A stretch of DNA of 64,000 nt from an uncultured Bacteroidales bacterium (GTDB lineage: Bacteria > Bacteroidota > Bacteroidia > Bacteroidales > FEN-979): contig CAIWXI010000098.1 of NCBI GenBank assembly GCA_903916595.1, positions 62,001-126,000 on the forward strand, in the 5' to 3' direction. The translations under genes and the position numbers were made by a program. Of this stretch, positions 27,055 through 35,553 are shown piece by piece (position 1 is the stretch's first letter; the number at the start of each line of letters is the position of its first letter). The notes beneath the pieces were generated by a model. It saw only the letters and a list, made by a program, of their open reading frames with translations, was not told the origin of the DNA and made no database searches.

Positions 27055-28905
27055 GTGCAGTTCAATGATGAGTACTGATTTGGCTGGAACTGTAAGTTTT
27101 GACAAATCGCTGATTTCGTTGCCGCTGATGATCTCTTTGCCTGATTTGAATTTCCCGAGCATTTCGTGGAAGCGGCTTGTCTCAAGGTTTTGCTGTTGGT
27201 CGTTGTTATTCATAACGACCAACACAGTATTTTTTTTGTTATACCGGAAGTAAGTGTAGATTCCGTCTCTGGGTATAAAATGCAGTAGTTTGCCGGTCTG
27301 AAGAGCGGTACTGGTTTTTCTGTAGCGGAGCAGGTTCTTCATGTAGTTGTACATGTCGTTCTCGGCCTCAGTCCGGCCTGCTGCAGTAAAAGCATCTCTC
27401 TCGTCACCAGGCCATCCGCCAATAACATCTTTTCGTTTCATGCCATCACCTTTGTCTGGCCCGGTAGTCATCAGCAACTCGGTCCCATAATAAAATTCAG
27501 GAATGCCCCGTGTGGTGAGGATAAAAGCCATTGCCATCTTCAGTTTCCCCACATCGTCATTCTGGGTATCGAGAAAACGGTTCACATCGTGGTTGTCGGC
27601 AAAAGTCACGAGGTTCAGGGGATTCGGATAGGAGAAATCCTGGGAGATTAGCTCATACAGCCTGAGGATGCCGCTGTCCCATCCTTCTTTTTCATTGAAT
27701 GCACGGATGAGTGCATCATGCATAGGGAAATCAAATACCGCAGGGAGGTTTGATATATACCCGTCGCGGTTATGTGAGCCTTTCTGCCAGTAAGCGACAG
27801 TTGCGGGATAATTCATCCAGCATTCGCCTACCATGTTAAAACCGGGGTATTCATCGAGCATGCGTTTGCCCCATTCGCTCATGGCGTCTTTGAAAGGATA
27901 GGCGTAGGTATCGACCCGTATGCCGTCGAGCCCCGCGTATTCAACCCACCATATACTGTTCTGGATCAGGTAATTTCTAAGGTATGGATTACTCTGGTTG
28001 AGATCGGGCATGGTTTTGTCGAACCATCCCCGGGAGAACTGAAGGCTGTCGGCTGCCGAAACGTAGGGGTCGCTCATGCTGCCCGACCTGTAATTGCTCC
28101 TGGTAAATTCGGGCCATTGGTTCAGCCAGTCGCGGGATGGCAGGTCTTTTATCCACCAGTGGCCGCTGCCGCAGTGGTTGAATACCTGGTCCATGATGAT
28201 TTTCATGCCACGACCATGTATTGCATCAGACAGTTCCAGGTAATCGGCGTTGGTTCCAAAGCGGGGGTCTGTCTTATAATAATCGGTACAGGAATAGCCA
28301 TGGTAGGAATAGATAGGTTGATTGTTTTCAATCAGAGGGGTCATCCAGAGGGTTGTAACACCCAGATCATTCAGATAGTCTAAATGAGAGGTTATGCCTT
28401 TGATGTCGCCACCGTGCAGGCTGTCGGGGTTTGACCTGTATGCGCGCTGTTTCATTCCCGGTATTGCATCGTTGGTCGTATCGCCATTGGCAAAGCGGTC
28501 GGGCATGATCAGGTAGATCACGTCGGAATTGTCAAAGCCTTTCCTTTGGGCCGAGCCTGGTTTTCTGGCTTTCAGCTCATATTTGCAGGATGCGCTTAGT
28601 TTGTTGTTTATGGTGAAGTTCAGGGTAAAAAAACCAGGCTGTATTCCGGCTCTGAATTTCAGGTCGATAAAAAGATAATTCGGATTTTCAGTAGTGTGAA
28701 TGGCTGTAATTTCTATTGCTTTTTGTTTGTTTTCTAAAATTGAAACTTTTGTTTGCCCGATATTTTTACCATAAATCATCAGCTGAAGAGCAGGGTTTTT
28801 GAAACCTGCCCACCAGAACGGGGGTTCTATACGTTCGATAGGGGTTTGTTGTGCAATCAGTCCTGCGGGTGCAAGTAATAAAAGAAAAAGTACAAAACCT
28901 TTCAT
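27052..28905 (-). CDS. susA: GH13 cyclomaltodextrinase/neopullulanase-like enzyme (SusA type)
   Basis: Start MKGFVLFLLLLAPAGLIAQQ; N-terminal cyclomaltodextrinase domain (IERIEPPFWWAGFKNPALQLMIYG); motifs DGIRVDTYAYP, MVGECWMN, FADNHDVNR. Confidence 0.93.
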   Translation of the reverse strand: MKGFVLFLLLLAPAGLIAQQTPIERIEPPFWWAGFKNPALQLMIYGKNIGQTKVSILENKQKAIEITAIHTTENPNYLFIDLKFRAGIQPGFFTLNFTINNKLSASCKYELKARKPGSAQRKGFDNSDVIYLIMPDRFANGDTTNDAIPGMKQRAYRSNPDSLHGGDIKGITSHLDYLNDLGVTTLWMTPLIENNQPIYSYHGYSCTDYYKTDPRFGTNADYLELSDAIHGRGMKIIMDQVFNHCGSGHWWIKDLPSRDWLNQWPEFTRSNYRSGSMSDPYVSAADSLQFSRGWFDKTMPDLNQSNPYLRNYLIQNSIWWVEYAGLDGIRVDTYAYPFKDAMSEWGKRMLDEYPGFNMVGECWMNYPATVAYWQKGSHNRDGYISNLPAVFDFPMHDALIRAFNEKEGWDSGILRLYELISQDFSYPNPLNLVTFADNHDVNRFLDTQNDDVGKLKMAMAFILTTRGIPEFYYGTELLMTTGPDKGDGMKRKDVIGGWPGDERDAFTAAGRTEAENDMYNYMKNLLRYRKTSTALQTGKLLHFIPRDGIYTYFRYNKKNTVLVVMNNNDQQQNLETSRFHEMLGKFKSGKEIISGNEISDLSKLTVPAKSVLIIELH

Positions 28906-28906
28906 T

Positions 28907-30421
28907 TTACTTCGTTTTGCTTTTTGATTTTTTTGATCTACCGTAAAGTGTTGTAAGAGAGGCAAGTGCATCAGCTAGTTCATCGGGGAAATCGCCTGCT
29001 TTGGCTCTCCAGTTCCAGTTTCCTCCCACGGTACCGGGCAGGTTCATCCGGGCTTCCGAGCCCAGGCCCAGCAGGTCCTGCATAGGGACTATAGCTGTGT
29101 TCGCGACCGAGGCCCACGCGAGACGCACAAAGTCCCAGTGGATGCCATTTCCCGGGCTGTTGATGTAATCATGAGCCAGTTTACGGTCGTTGTCAGAAGC
29201 CAGCTTGAACCAGCCCACGACAGTGTCGTTGTCGTGAGTCCCTGTATAAACGATACAATTTTTAGTATAATTATACGGAATGTAATCGTTTGCTTCGGAT
29301 GAGTCGAAGGCAAATTCCAGAATTTTCATCCCCGGGAATCCATAGGTGTCGCGGAGGTCTTCCACGTCGGGGGTGATCACGCCTAGGTCTTCGGCAATGA
29401 TGGGCAGTTTAGAGAACTCATTCTGAAGCGCATCGAAGAACTCTTTTCCCGGGCCGGGGACCCAAATGCCCTTGATCGCTGTTTTTTCGCTGTAAGGAAC
29501 GGCCCAGTAGGCTGCAAAGCCACGGAAATGGTCGATCCTGATGATATCGTATAAGTTCAGGTTAGTACGTATACGGTCCATCCACCACAAATAATTATTC
29601 TGTTTCATCAGATCCCAGCGGAACAGAGGGTTTCCCCACAGCTGGCCGGTTTCGCTGAAGTAGTCGGGTGGAACCCCGCCCACCCTGAGAGGCATCAGTT
29701 CTTCGTCAAATTCAAAGAAACCCGGGTTGGCCCAGGCGTCGGAGCTGTCCATCGATATATACAACGGTATATCGCCAATGATGCTCACCTTGTGTTTCTT
29801 TGCATACTCTTTAACATTCATCCATTGTTTAAAAAAAACAAATTGCAGGAATTTGTGAAAGTCAGTTTGTTCCGATAAGCGGTTTTCTGCAGCTTTCAGA
29901 GTTTCCGGATCGCGGGTCTTAAGTTCTTTCTTCCACTCGTACCAGGGCCGATGCCCGGCTTCTTCTTTGATAGCTCTGAATAAGGCATAATCGTTGAGCC
30001 AGGCTGATTGGCTCTTAAGAAAGTTGCGATACGCCAGTTTTTCAAGGTCGGAGGCATGTGCAAGAAAAGTATGAAATGCTCTTTTAAGGACAGGTTGTCT
30101 GGCTTTCTGAACCGCTTCGTAATTCACAGGGCCATCATTAAAATGTGGCATGGAGGCCAGGTCTTCGTTTGTTATCTGCTGGTTTTTAAGCAGAAGGTCA
30201 AGGTCGATCAGGTCTGGATTGCCGGCATGGGCCGAATAGCATTGATAAGGAGAATCTCCGAATCCAGTAGGCCCGAGAGGCAGGATCTGCCAATACTGTT
30301 GTTTTGCTTTGACCAGGAAATCAATGAAGCTAAAGGTAGCTTTGCCAAGGGTTCCGATTCCATAATTACCCGGCAAAGAAGTTGGGTGCAGCAGTATGCC
30401 GGAAGCGCGTTCATTCATCAT
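28907..30421 (-). CDS. malQ: 4-alpha-glucanotransferase (GH77)
   Basis: RASGILLHPTSLPGNYGIGTLG, WQILPLGPTGFGDSPYQCYSAHAGNP, IRIDHFRGFAAYW, IIAEDLGVITPDVEDLRD, GTHDNDTVVGWF. Confidence 0.97.
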   Translation of the reverse strand: MMNERASGILLHPTSLPGNYGIGTLGKATFSFIDFLVKAKQQYWQILPLGPTGFGDSPYQCYSAHAGNPDLIDLDLLLKNQQITNEDLASMPHFNDGPVNYEAVQKARQPVLKRAFHTFLAHASDLEKLAYRNFLKSQSAWLNDYALFRAIKEEAGHRPWYEWKKELKTRDPETLKAAENRLSEQTDFHKFLQFVFFKQWMNVKEYAKKHKVSIIGDIPLYISMDSSDAWANPGFFEFDEELMPLRVGGVPPDYFSETGQLWGNPLFRWDLMKQNNYLWWMDRIRTNLNLYDIIRIDHFRGFAAYWAVPYSEKTAIKGIWVPGPGKEFFDALQNEFSKLPIIAEDLGVITPDVEDLRDTYGFPGMKILEFAFDSSEANDYIPYNYTKNCIVYTGTHDNDTVVGWFKLASDNDRKLAHDYINSPGNGIHWDFVRLAWASVANTAIVPMQDLLGLGSEARMNLPGTVGGNWNWRAKAGDFPDELADALASLTTLYGRSKKSKSKTK

Positions 30422-30445
30422 TTAGAGATAATATTAATTTTACAA

Positions 30446-32038
30446 TTATTTTTCAATTCCATAGCAGGCCAGGATAAAAGTTATCAGATTTGCTCTCCTT
30501 GCCGGCTCCTGATTCATACCAGTCAATACGAGCAGGGTATTTTCAGGCTTTGTCATGTTTCTTAGTTCAGACGCCAGGGTAATACTTTCGAAATATTTTG
30601 CAGGATTCTCCTGGTTCGTAATAAAGTATATATCGGGAATCTCCGAGCCGCCTGCCAGATTGGAGAAGGAGGGAGAATCAAAGATCAGAGCGTTGAACCA
30701 TGAAGGATGTTTAATGGCTGCATTGTATGCCCAAAAAGACCCTTCGCCTTTGGCGTATAGCGAAATCATCCCGGGGGTAACGTAATTTTTTCCAATCAGG
30801 GCTGCCACAGCTGCAGTTATAGCGTCGGTGCACCCGGCATCAGATGTGAAATCATCTGGTATGTGAACACAGGCAACAGAACAACCCCTGGAAAGCAGGC
30901 TGATCAGGCCGGCGTCAAAATTACTAGCTTGTTTTCGCAGGTTACTGCTTTCAATGAATAAAAGAAGAGGAGCTGCAACATTTTGTTTTTCAAGATTCTG
31001 TTTTCTGATAAGCGACACCAGTATATTGTGCCTGCCCTTGTTTGATACCCTTATGGTTTCTGCCTTATAGTCATCCTGCACATAATTCCTGACTGGTTTT
31101 TGCCAGCGAATCCCCAGATGCATTGAATGCAGGCCATAGGCGTAACAGGTAGGAGGTGTTATTGAACTTGAATAGGTAAAAACCAGTTTATCTTCATCCT
31201 TGTCATAGGTAAGGTCTCTAACCCGGCCTTCAGGCTCAGGAAAATTGATCTTATTTTCAATTCCTGATTTTTTATCTGCATAGATGTCGGAAATTTCAAT
31301 GGAGGCATTCAGGTTTTTTCGCTGGACCAGAATCAGGTATTGTTGGTTGATTACGGTATAGTCGTCGATGTACACACTGTCGTTCTCACGCACCGCGGTT
31401 TTCCAGTAAACAGAGACAGGATCGCTTGCCGGGGCAATAAGGACAGAGCGCATCGGAGCATTTTCGTTTGAAAGAATCCAGATGTTGTTTCCCCCGAAAT
31501 GTTCAGCGCTATATGATACACCCGGTTTACGTGTCTGCATCAGGAGTGGGCTCAGTAATGAGGAAGAAAACGGGAGGTAACGCACTTCAGAGGAATTGGC
31601 AGAAATGCTCTCAATGAAAATAAAGCTGTTGGAGGCAGAGGTGTGCAGACGAACTATAAATAAGGGATCATTCTCGGTAAAGATGATTTCGGGTGATTTC
31701 TTTCCCTCTGCAGCCGAAATGGCATAAACTTCTTTTCCGTCTTTGACATAAAGCTTAAAACGCCCGTTTGCTGCAAGGGCCGTATCGTTGTAATAAGCGG
31801 CAGGGGGACTAACAGCATATTCACGGCTTGTTAACTCCTTCTGAATTGTTTTTCTCAGGGTGCTGAACTGTTCGAGCCATTTCTCGGAGTATTCATTCTC
31901 AAGGATCGCATAACTCCCTGCTGAACTCTCGTTTACCGGAGGCTTCATGGCTTCCGGCGGATGAGGTGTGGGTTTACAGCATGCCATTAAAAGCAGAATG
32001 CCGACACAAGCGATAGGAAAAAGTTGGTGATTTCTCAT
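30446..32038 (-). CDS. Prolyl-oligopeptidase-like (S9A-like fold) lipoprotein, probably catalytically degenerate
   Basis: Lipobox LLLMAC; overall S9 propeller/hydrolase layout; nucleophile region MISLYAKGEGSFWAYNAAIKHPSWFNALIFDSP lacks the expected GGSNGG. Confidence 0.6.
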   Translation of the reverse strand: MRNHQLFPIACVGILLLMACCKPTPHPPEAMKPPVNESSAGSYAILENEYSEKWLEQFSTLRKTIQKELTSREYAVSPPAAYYNDTALAANGRFKLYVKDGKEVYAISAAEGKKSPEIIFTENDPLFIVRLHTSASNSFIFIESISANSSEVRYLPFSSSLLSPLLMQTRKPGVSYSAEHFGGNNIWILSNENAPMRSVLIAPASDPVSVYWKTAVRENDSVYIDDYTVINQQYLILVQRKNLNASIEISDIYADKKSGIENKINFPEPEGRVRDLTYDKDEDKLVFTYSSSITPPTCYAYGLHSMHLGIRWQKPVRNYVQDDYKAETIRVSNKGRHNILVSLIRKQNLEKQNVAAPLLLFIESSNLRKQASNFDAGLISLLSRGCSVACVHIPDDFTSDAGCTDAITAAVAALIGKNYVTPGMISLYAKGEGSFWAYNAAIKHPSWFNALIFDSPSFSNLAGGSEIPDIYFITNQENPAKYFESITLASELRNMTKPENTLLVLTGMNQEPARRANLITFILACYGIEK

Positions 32039-32057
32039 TACAGCCTGAATGGGGAAT

Positions 32058-33383
32058 TTATTGGGTTACAGCCCTGATCTTTTGTTTTGTTTGTGTCACA
32101 AAAACAAGTGTAGCTAAGGAAGCGATGGCAAAACAGACCCCACCTATAATCATGGCGCTCATTGGGTTACCTGAAAAGAAAAGGGCAATCACGTAGCCCA
32201 GCAGGCTTGATGCGATGACCTGGGGTACGACGATGAACAGGTTGAAGATTCCCATCATAACTCCCAGCTTATCGGGGGGCAAAGCCGGCGTGAGTATGGC
32301 ATAAGGCATGGAGAGGATGCTTGCCCATGCTATTCCGATGCCGGTCATGGAGATCAGTAATCCGTATTTCCCGGTTATCAGGGGTATGCTAAGAAGCCCG
32401 ATGGCTCCAATGGCCAGGCAAAGCGTATGCATCAGTTTGGGCCCGGTATATTTTGTGATCCTGATGAGGACGAATGAGAACAGAAAACAAACCGCATTGT
32501 ACATGGCGAAACAGAATCCCGCCCAGGAGCCTGATGCTTCCATCTCTACCGTACCTGCCCTGGCATGAAACACATTGCCGGCGATTGCAGGAGAAAAATA
32601 GACCCACAAACAGAACATGCCGATCCAGGTAAAGAACTGAACCAAACCCAGTTCCCACATCCGCTTCGGCAGGTGACCGATAAGCCTTATAATATCTCCC
32701 AGACCTAGGGTCCAGTCAAATTTATGTTTCCTAATCGCTGCCAGTTCCACTTCATCGGGAGGTATCTCCTTTGTTGAAAAGACCGTCCACAGAACAGCTC
32801 CGATAAAAGCAATCGCCCCGATATAAAAAGATAAGGTTACAGAAGCCGGAATATGTCCCTCGCCTGCTTTATCCTGTGTAATCCCGAACCAGTTTGTCAT
32901 CATCCAGGGAAGGGCAGAGGCGATGGTACCCCCGAGACCAATAAAGAGTGACTGGATTGCAAAACCCTGGGAATTCTGTTCTTCCGGGAGGTTGTCGGCC
33001 ACCATGGCCCTGAATGGTTGCATACTGGCATTAATCGTTCCGTCGAGCACCCAGAGAAGTCCGGCGGCAACCCAGAAAGTGGGGGAGTTAGGCATAAAGA
33101 TCAGAGCTAATGAGGCCAGGATGGCTCCCACTAAAATATAGGGTCTTCGGCGGCCCAGCCTGGTCCAGGTGCGATCACTCGCCTGCCCGATCAGCGGCTG
33201 TATGATCACACCGGTTACCGGAGCAGCAAGCCACAGCAGGGCAATCTGGCTGGGTCTTGCACCGAGGTAGGAATAAATTGCACTCATGTTGGCCATCTGC
33301 AGTCCCCATCCGAACTGTATACCCAGAAAGCCAAAACTCATATTCCATATCTGCCAGAAACGCAGTGTAGGTTTTTTTTGCAT
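32058..33383 (-). CDS. MFS transporter, SLC45/GPH-like, second copy
   Basis: [60 protein letters not shown]. Start at internal Met avoids overlap with glgB stop. Confidence 0.9.
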   Translation of the reverse strand: MQKKPTLRFWQIWNMSFGFLGIQFGWGLQMANMSAIYSYLGARPSQIALLWLAAPVTGVIIQPLIGQASDRTWTRLGRRRPYILVGAILASLALIFMPNSPTFWVAAGLLWVLDGTINASMQPFRAMVADNLPEEQNSQGFAIQSLFIGLGGTIASALPWMMTNWFGITQDKAGEGHIPASVTLSFYIGAIAFIGAVLWTVFSTKEIPPDEVELAAIRKHKFDWTLGLGDIIRLIGHLPKRMWELGLVQFFTWIGMFCLWVYFSPAIAGNVFHARAGTVEMEASGSWAGFCFAMYNAVCFLFSFVLIRITKYTGPKLMHTLCLAIGAIGLLSIPLITGKYGLLISMTGIGIAWASILSMPYAILTPALPPDKLGVMMGIFNLFIVVPQVIASSLLGYVIALFFSGNPMSAMIIGGVCFAIASLATLVFVTQTKQKIRAVTQ

Positions 33384-33393
33384 TGTCTGATTT

Positions 33394-35442
33394 TTATTGA
33401 GCACCTTCAACAGGCATAACCCTCTCGAATACCTGCACGCTGCGGTTAATATTATAAATTTTCAGGATATGCTGGCTATCACCGGGAATGAAAATGCTGG
33501 TATGAGCAGTTTGTTCGTCAATCCGTCCATGCCCACCGAACTGACGTGAGTCGGAGTTCAGGATCAGCTTGTAATCGCCTGGTTCAGGCACACTGAAGGC
33601 ATAATCGGGGATGGAGCAGGAAGGATGAAAGTTAAAGACGAAAAGCAAACCCGACTTCTCGAAAATGATTGTTTTATTCTGGTGATCCATCCAGATCTGC
33701 CGTGCGAAATTCGATTCCAGAAGCTTGTAGGTCTTAGCCAGATTCAACATCTGTTTGTCGAACTCGCCAAGGAAGCGGTATTTGAGATTTTGGTTTATTG
33801 CCAGAGACCATTGCCTTCGGGCGTACTGATGGCTCCAGTTATTGCCTTCACGCGGGAAGTCGATCCAGTCGGGGTGACCGAACTCATTGCCCATGAAATT
33901 CAGGTATGCCTGTCCTCCGAGTGAAAGGGTAAAGAGGCGGATCATCTTATGCAGGGCGATGCCGCGGTCAATGATATGGCTCTCTTCCTCCCGGCTCATC
34001 TTGAAATAGATCTCGCTTTGCATCAGGCGGAAAGCGATCGTCTGGTCACCAACCAGGGCCTGGTCATGCGATTCACAGTATGCCACCGTTTTTACATCGT
34101 AGAGGCGGTCGTTCATAACGGTCCACATCTCGTGGATGTCCCATTCTTCATCTGTTTTTTCTTTCAGCAGCTTGATCCAGTAATCGGGCAGGGCCATTCC
34201 AAGCCTGAAATCGAAACCGATGCCGCCTTCTTTGATCGGTCTGCATAGCCCCGGCATACCGGTAACATCTTCGGCAATGGTAAGGGCGGATGGCTTTACA
34301 AGGTGGGCAAGCGTGTTGGCGAGTTGAAGGTAGGTGATGGCATCCCATTCCACCCCGTCTTTGAAATAGCCGTCACGATCCCAGGTTTCCCTGTAGCCAT
34401 GGTCAAAATACATCATCGAAGTGACTCCGTCGAAACGGAAACCGTCGAAATGGAATTCCTTTAACCAGTATTTTACGTTTGAAAGCAGGAATTGCTGCAC
34501 TTCCCTTTTACCATAATCGAAGCATTTGGAATCCCAGTAAGGATGGTTTCCCCTTGGGCCGGCATGGAAATACTGTTGATCTGAACCGTCGAACATGTTC
34601 AGGCCTTCATTGGTGTTTTTCGCCGCGTGTGAATGAACCAGGTCCATGATCACTGCAATACCCTGTTCATGAGCTTTTTTAATCAGATATTTCAGTTCTT
34701 CAGGAGTGCCGAGCCTGCTCGACACAGCAAAATAATTGGTAACATGATATCCGAAGGAGCCATAATAAGGATGTTCGGCAACAGCCATCAGCTGTATCAC
34801 ATTATATCCTGCATTTTTAATATACGGGATAAGGTCATCGGCAAACTCCGAAAAACTGCCTATCCCTTCACGTTCCTGGGCCATGCCCGGATGACATTCA
34901 TAAATAAATAGCTCGTTCAGACTGTTCAGTTCGAAATTGTCATTTTCCCAATCAAAGGGCCTTGGCGGATTCCATATTTGACCCGAGAAGTCTTTGGTGG
35001 TATGATCCTGTACAACTCGTGTGATATAAGCAGGGAGCCGTTCGTTCCAGCCCAGTTCCGAATGTACCATCACTTTAATCTTTCCCTGGTGAACGAATCG
35101 TTCACTATATTCCTTGTCCGGAAGAAAAATTTCCCATAAACCGTATTTGTCACGGTTCATCCTGTGAGAATAACGCTGCCAGTTATTGAAGTCGCCGAAA
35201 AGATAGAGATCCTGGGCATGCGGTGCCCATTCTCTGTAAACCCATCCCTTCTGTTTACGGTCGTGATGCAGACCAAGCCATTGGTAGGCATCGGCAAATT
35301 TCGAGAGCGATTTCCAATCGGTTTTGATGCCCTGAAGTGTATCCTGAAATCTGGTATATCTTTCATTAACCTCGTGTTCAACCGGTTCAAACCAGGGGTC
35401 GTTTTTTATCAGTTTAAGCTTCTGCGCTTTGCCTGTCTTCAT
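33394..35442 (-). CDS. glgB: 1,4-alpha-glucan branching enzyme (GH13, eukaryote-like type)
   Basis: MKTGKAQKLKLIKNDPWFEPVEHEVNERY (ATG 35442); DGFRFDGVTSMMYFDHG, TIAEDVTGMPG, YCESHDQALVGD, NFMGNEFGHPDWIDFPREGN. The track's 88-aa N-extension is non-coding upstream sequence. Confidence 0.96.
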   Translation of the reverse strand: MKTGKAQKLKLIKNDPWFEPVEHEVNERYTRFQDTLQGIKTDWKSLSKFADAYQWLGLHHDRKQKGWVYREWAPHAQDLYLFGDFNNWQRYSHRMNRDKYGLWEIFLPDKEYSERFVHQGKIKVMVHSELGWNERLPAYITRVVQDHTTKDFSGQIWNPPRPFDWENDNFELNSLNELFIYECHPGMAQEREGIGSFSEFADDLIPYIKNAGYNVIQLMAVAEHPYYGSFGYHVTNYFAVSSRLGTPEELKYLIKKAHEQGIAVIMDLVHSHAAKNTNEGLNMFDGSDQQYFHAGPRGNHPYWDSKCFDYGKREVQQFLLSNVKYWLKEFHFDGFRFDGVTSMMYFDHGYRETWDRDGYFKDGVEWDAITYLQLANTLAHLVKPSALTIAEDVTGMPGLCRPIKEGGIGFDFRLGMALPDYWIKLLKEKTDEEWDIHEMWTVMNDRLYDVKTVAYCESHDQALVGDQTIAFRLMQSEIYFKMSREEESHIIDRGIALHKMIRLFTLSLGGQAYLNFMGNEFGHPDWIDFPREGNNWSHQYARRQWSLAINQNLKYRFLGEFDKQMLNLAKTYKLLESNFARQIWMDHQNKTIIFEKSGLLFVFNFHPSCSIPDYAFSVPEPGDYKLILNSDSRQFGGHGRIDEQTAHTSIFIPGDSQHILKIYNINRSVQVFERVMPVEGAQ

Positions 35443-35472
35443 TTGCCTGTTCTGTTTGCTATTGTAATTATA

Positions 35473-35480
35473 CAAATATA
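35473..35480 (-). promoter_or_regulatory. Putative -7 box (TAtaTTTG) for glgB and the downstream minus-strand operon
   Basis: Forward caaatata = TATATTTG, about 31 nt before ATG 35442. Confidence 0.5.
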
Positions 35481-35524
35481 GAAAAAGATTAAAACCATAG
35501 GAGTATAATAGCAAGAAAATTTCG

Positions 35525-35532
35525 TAGTTTTG
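35525..35532 (+). promoter_or_regulatory. Putative -7 box (TAgtTTTG) for the hybrid histidine kinase
   Basis: TAGTTTTG 22 nt before ATG 35554. Confidence 0.5.
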
Positions 35533-35553
35533 AAAGATAATTAAATTCCCGGT

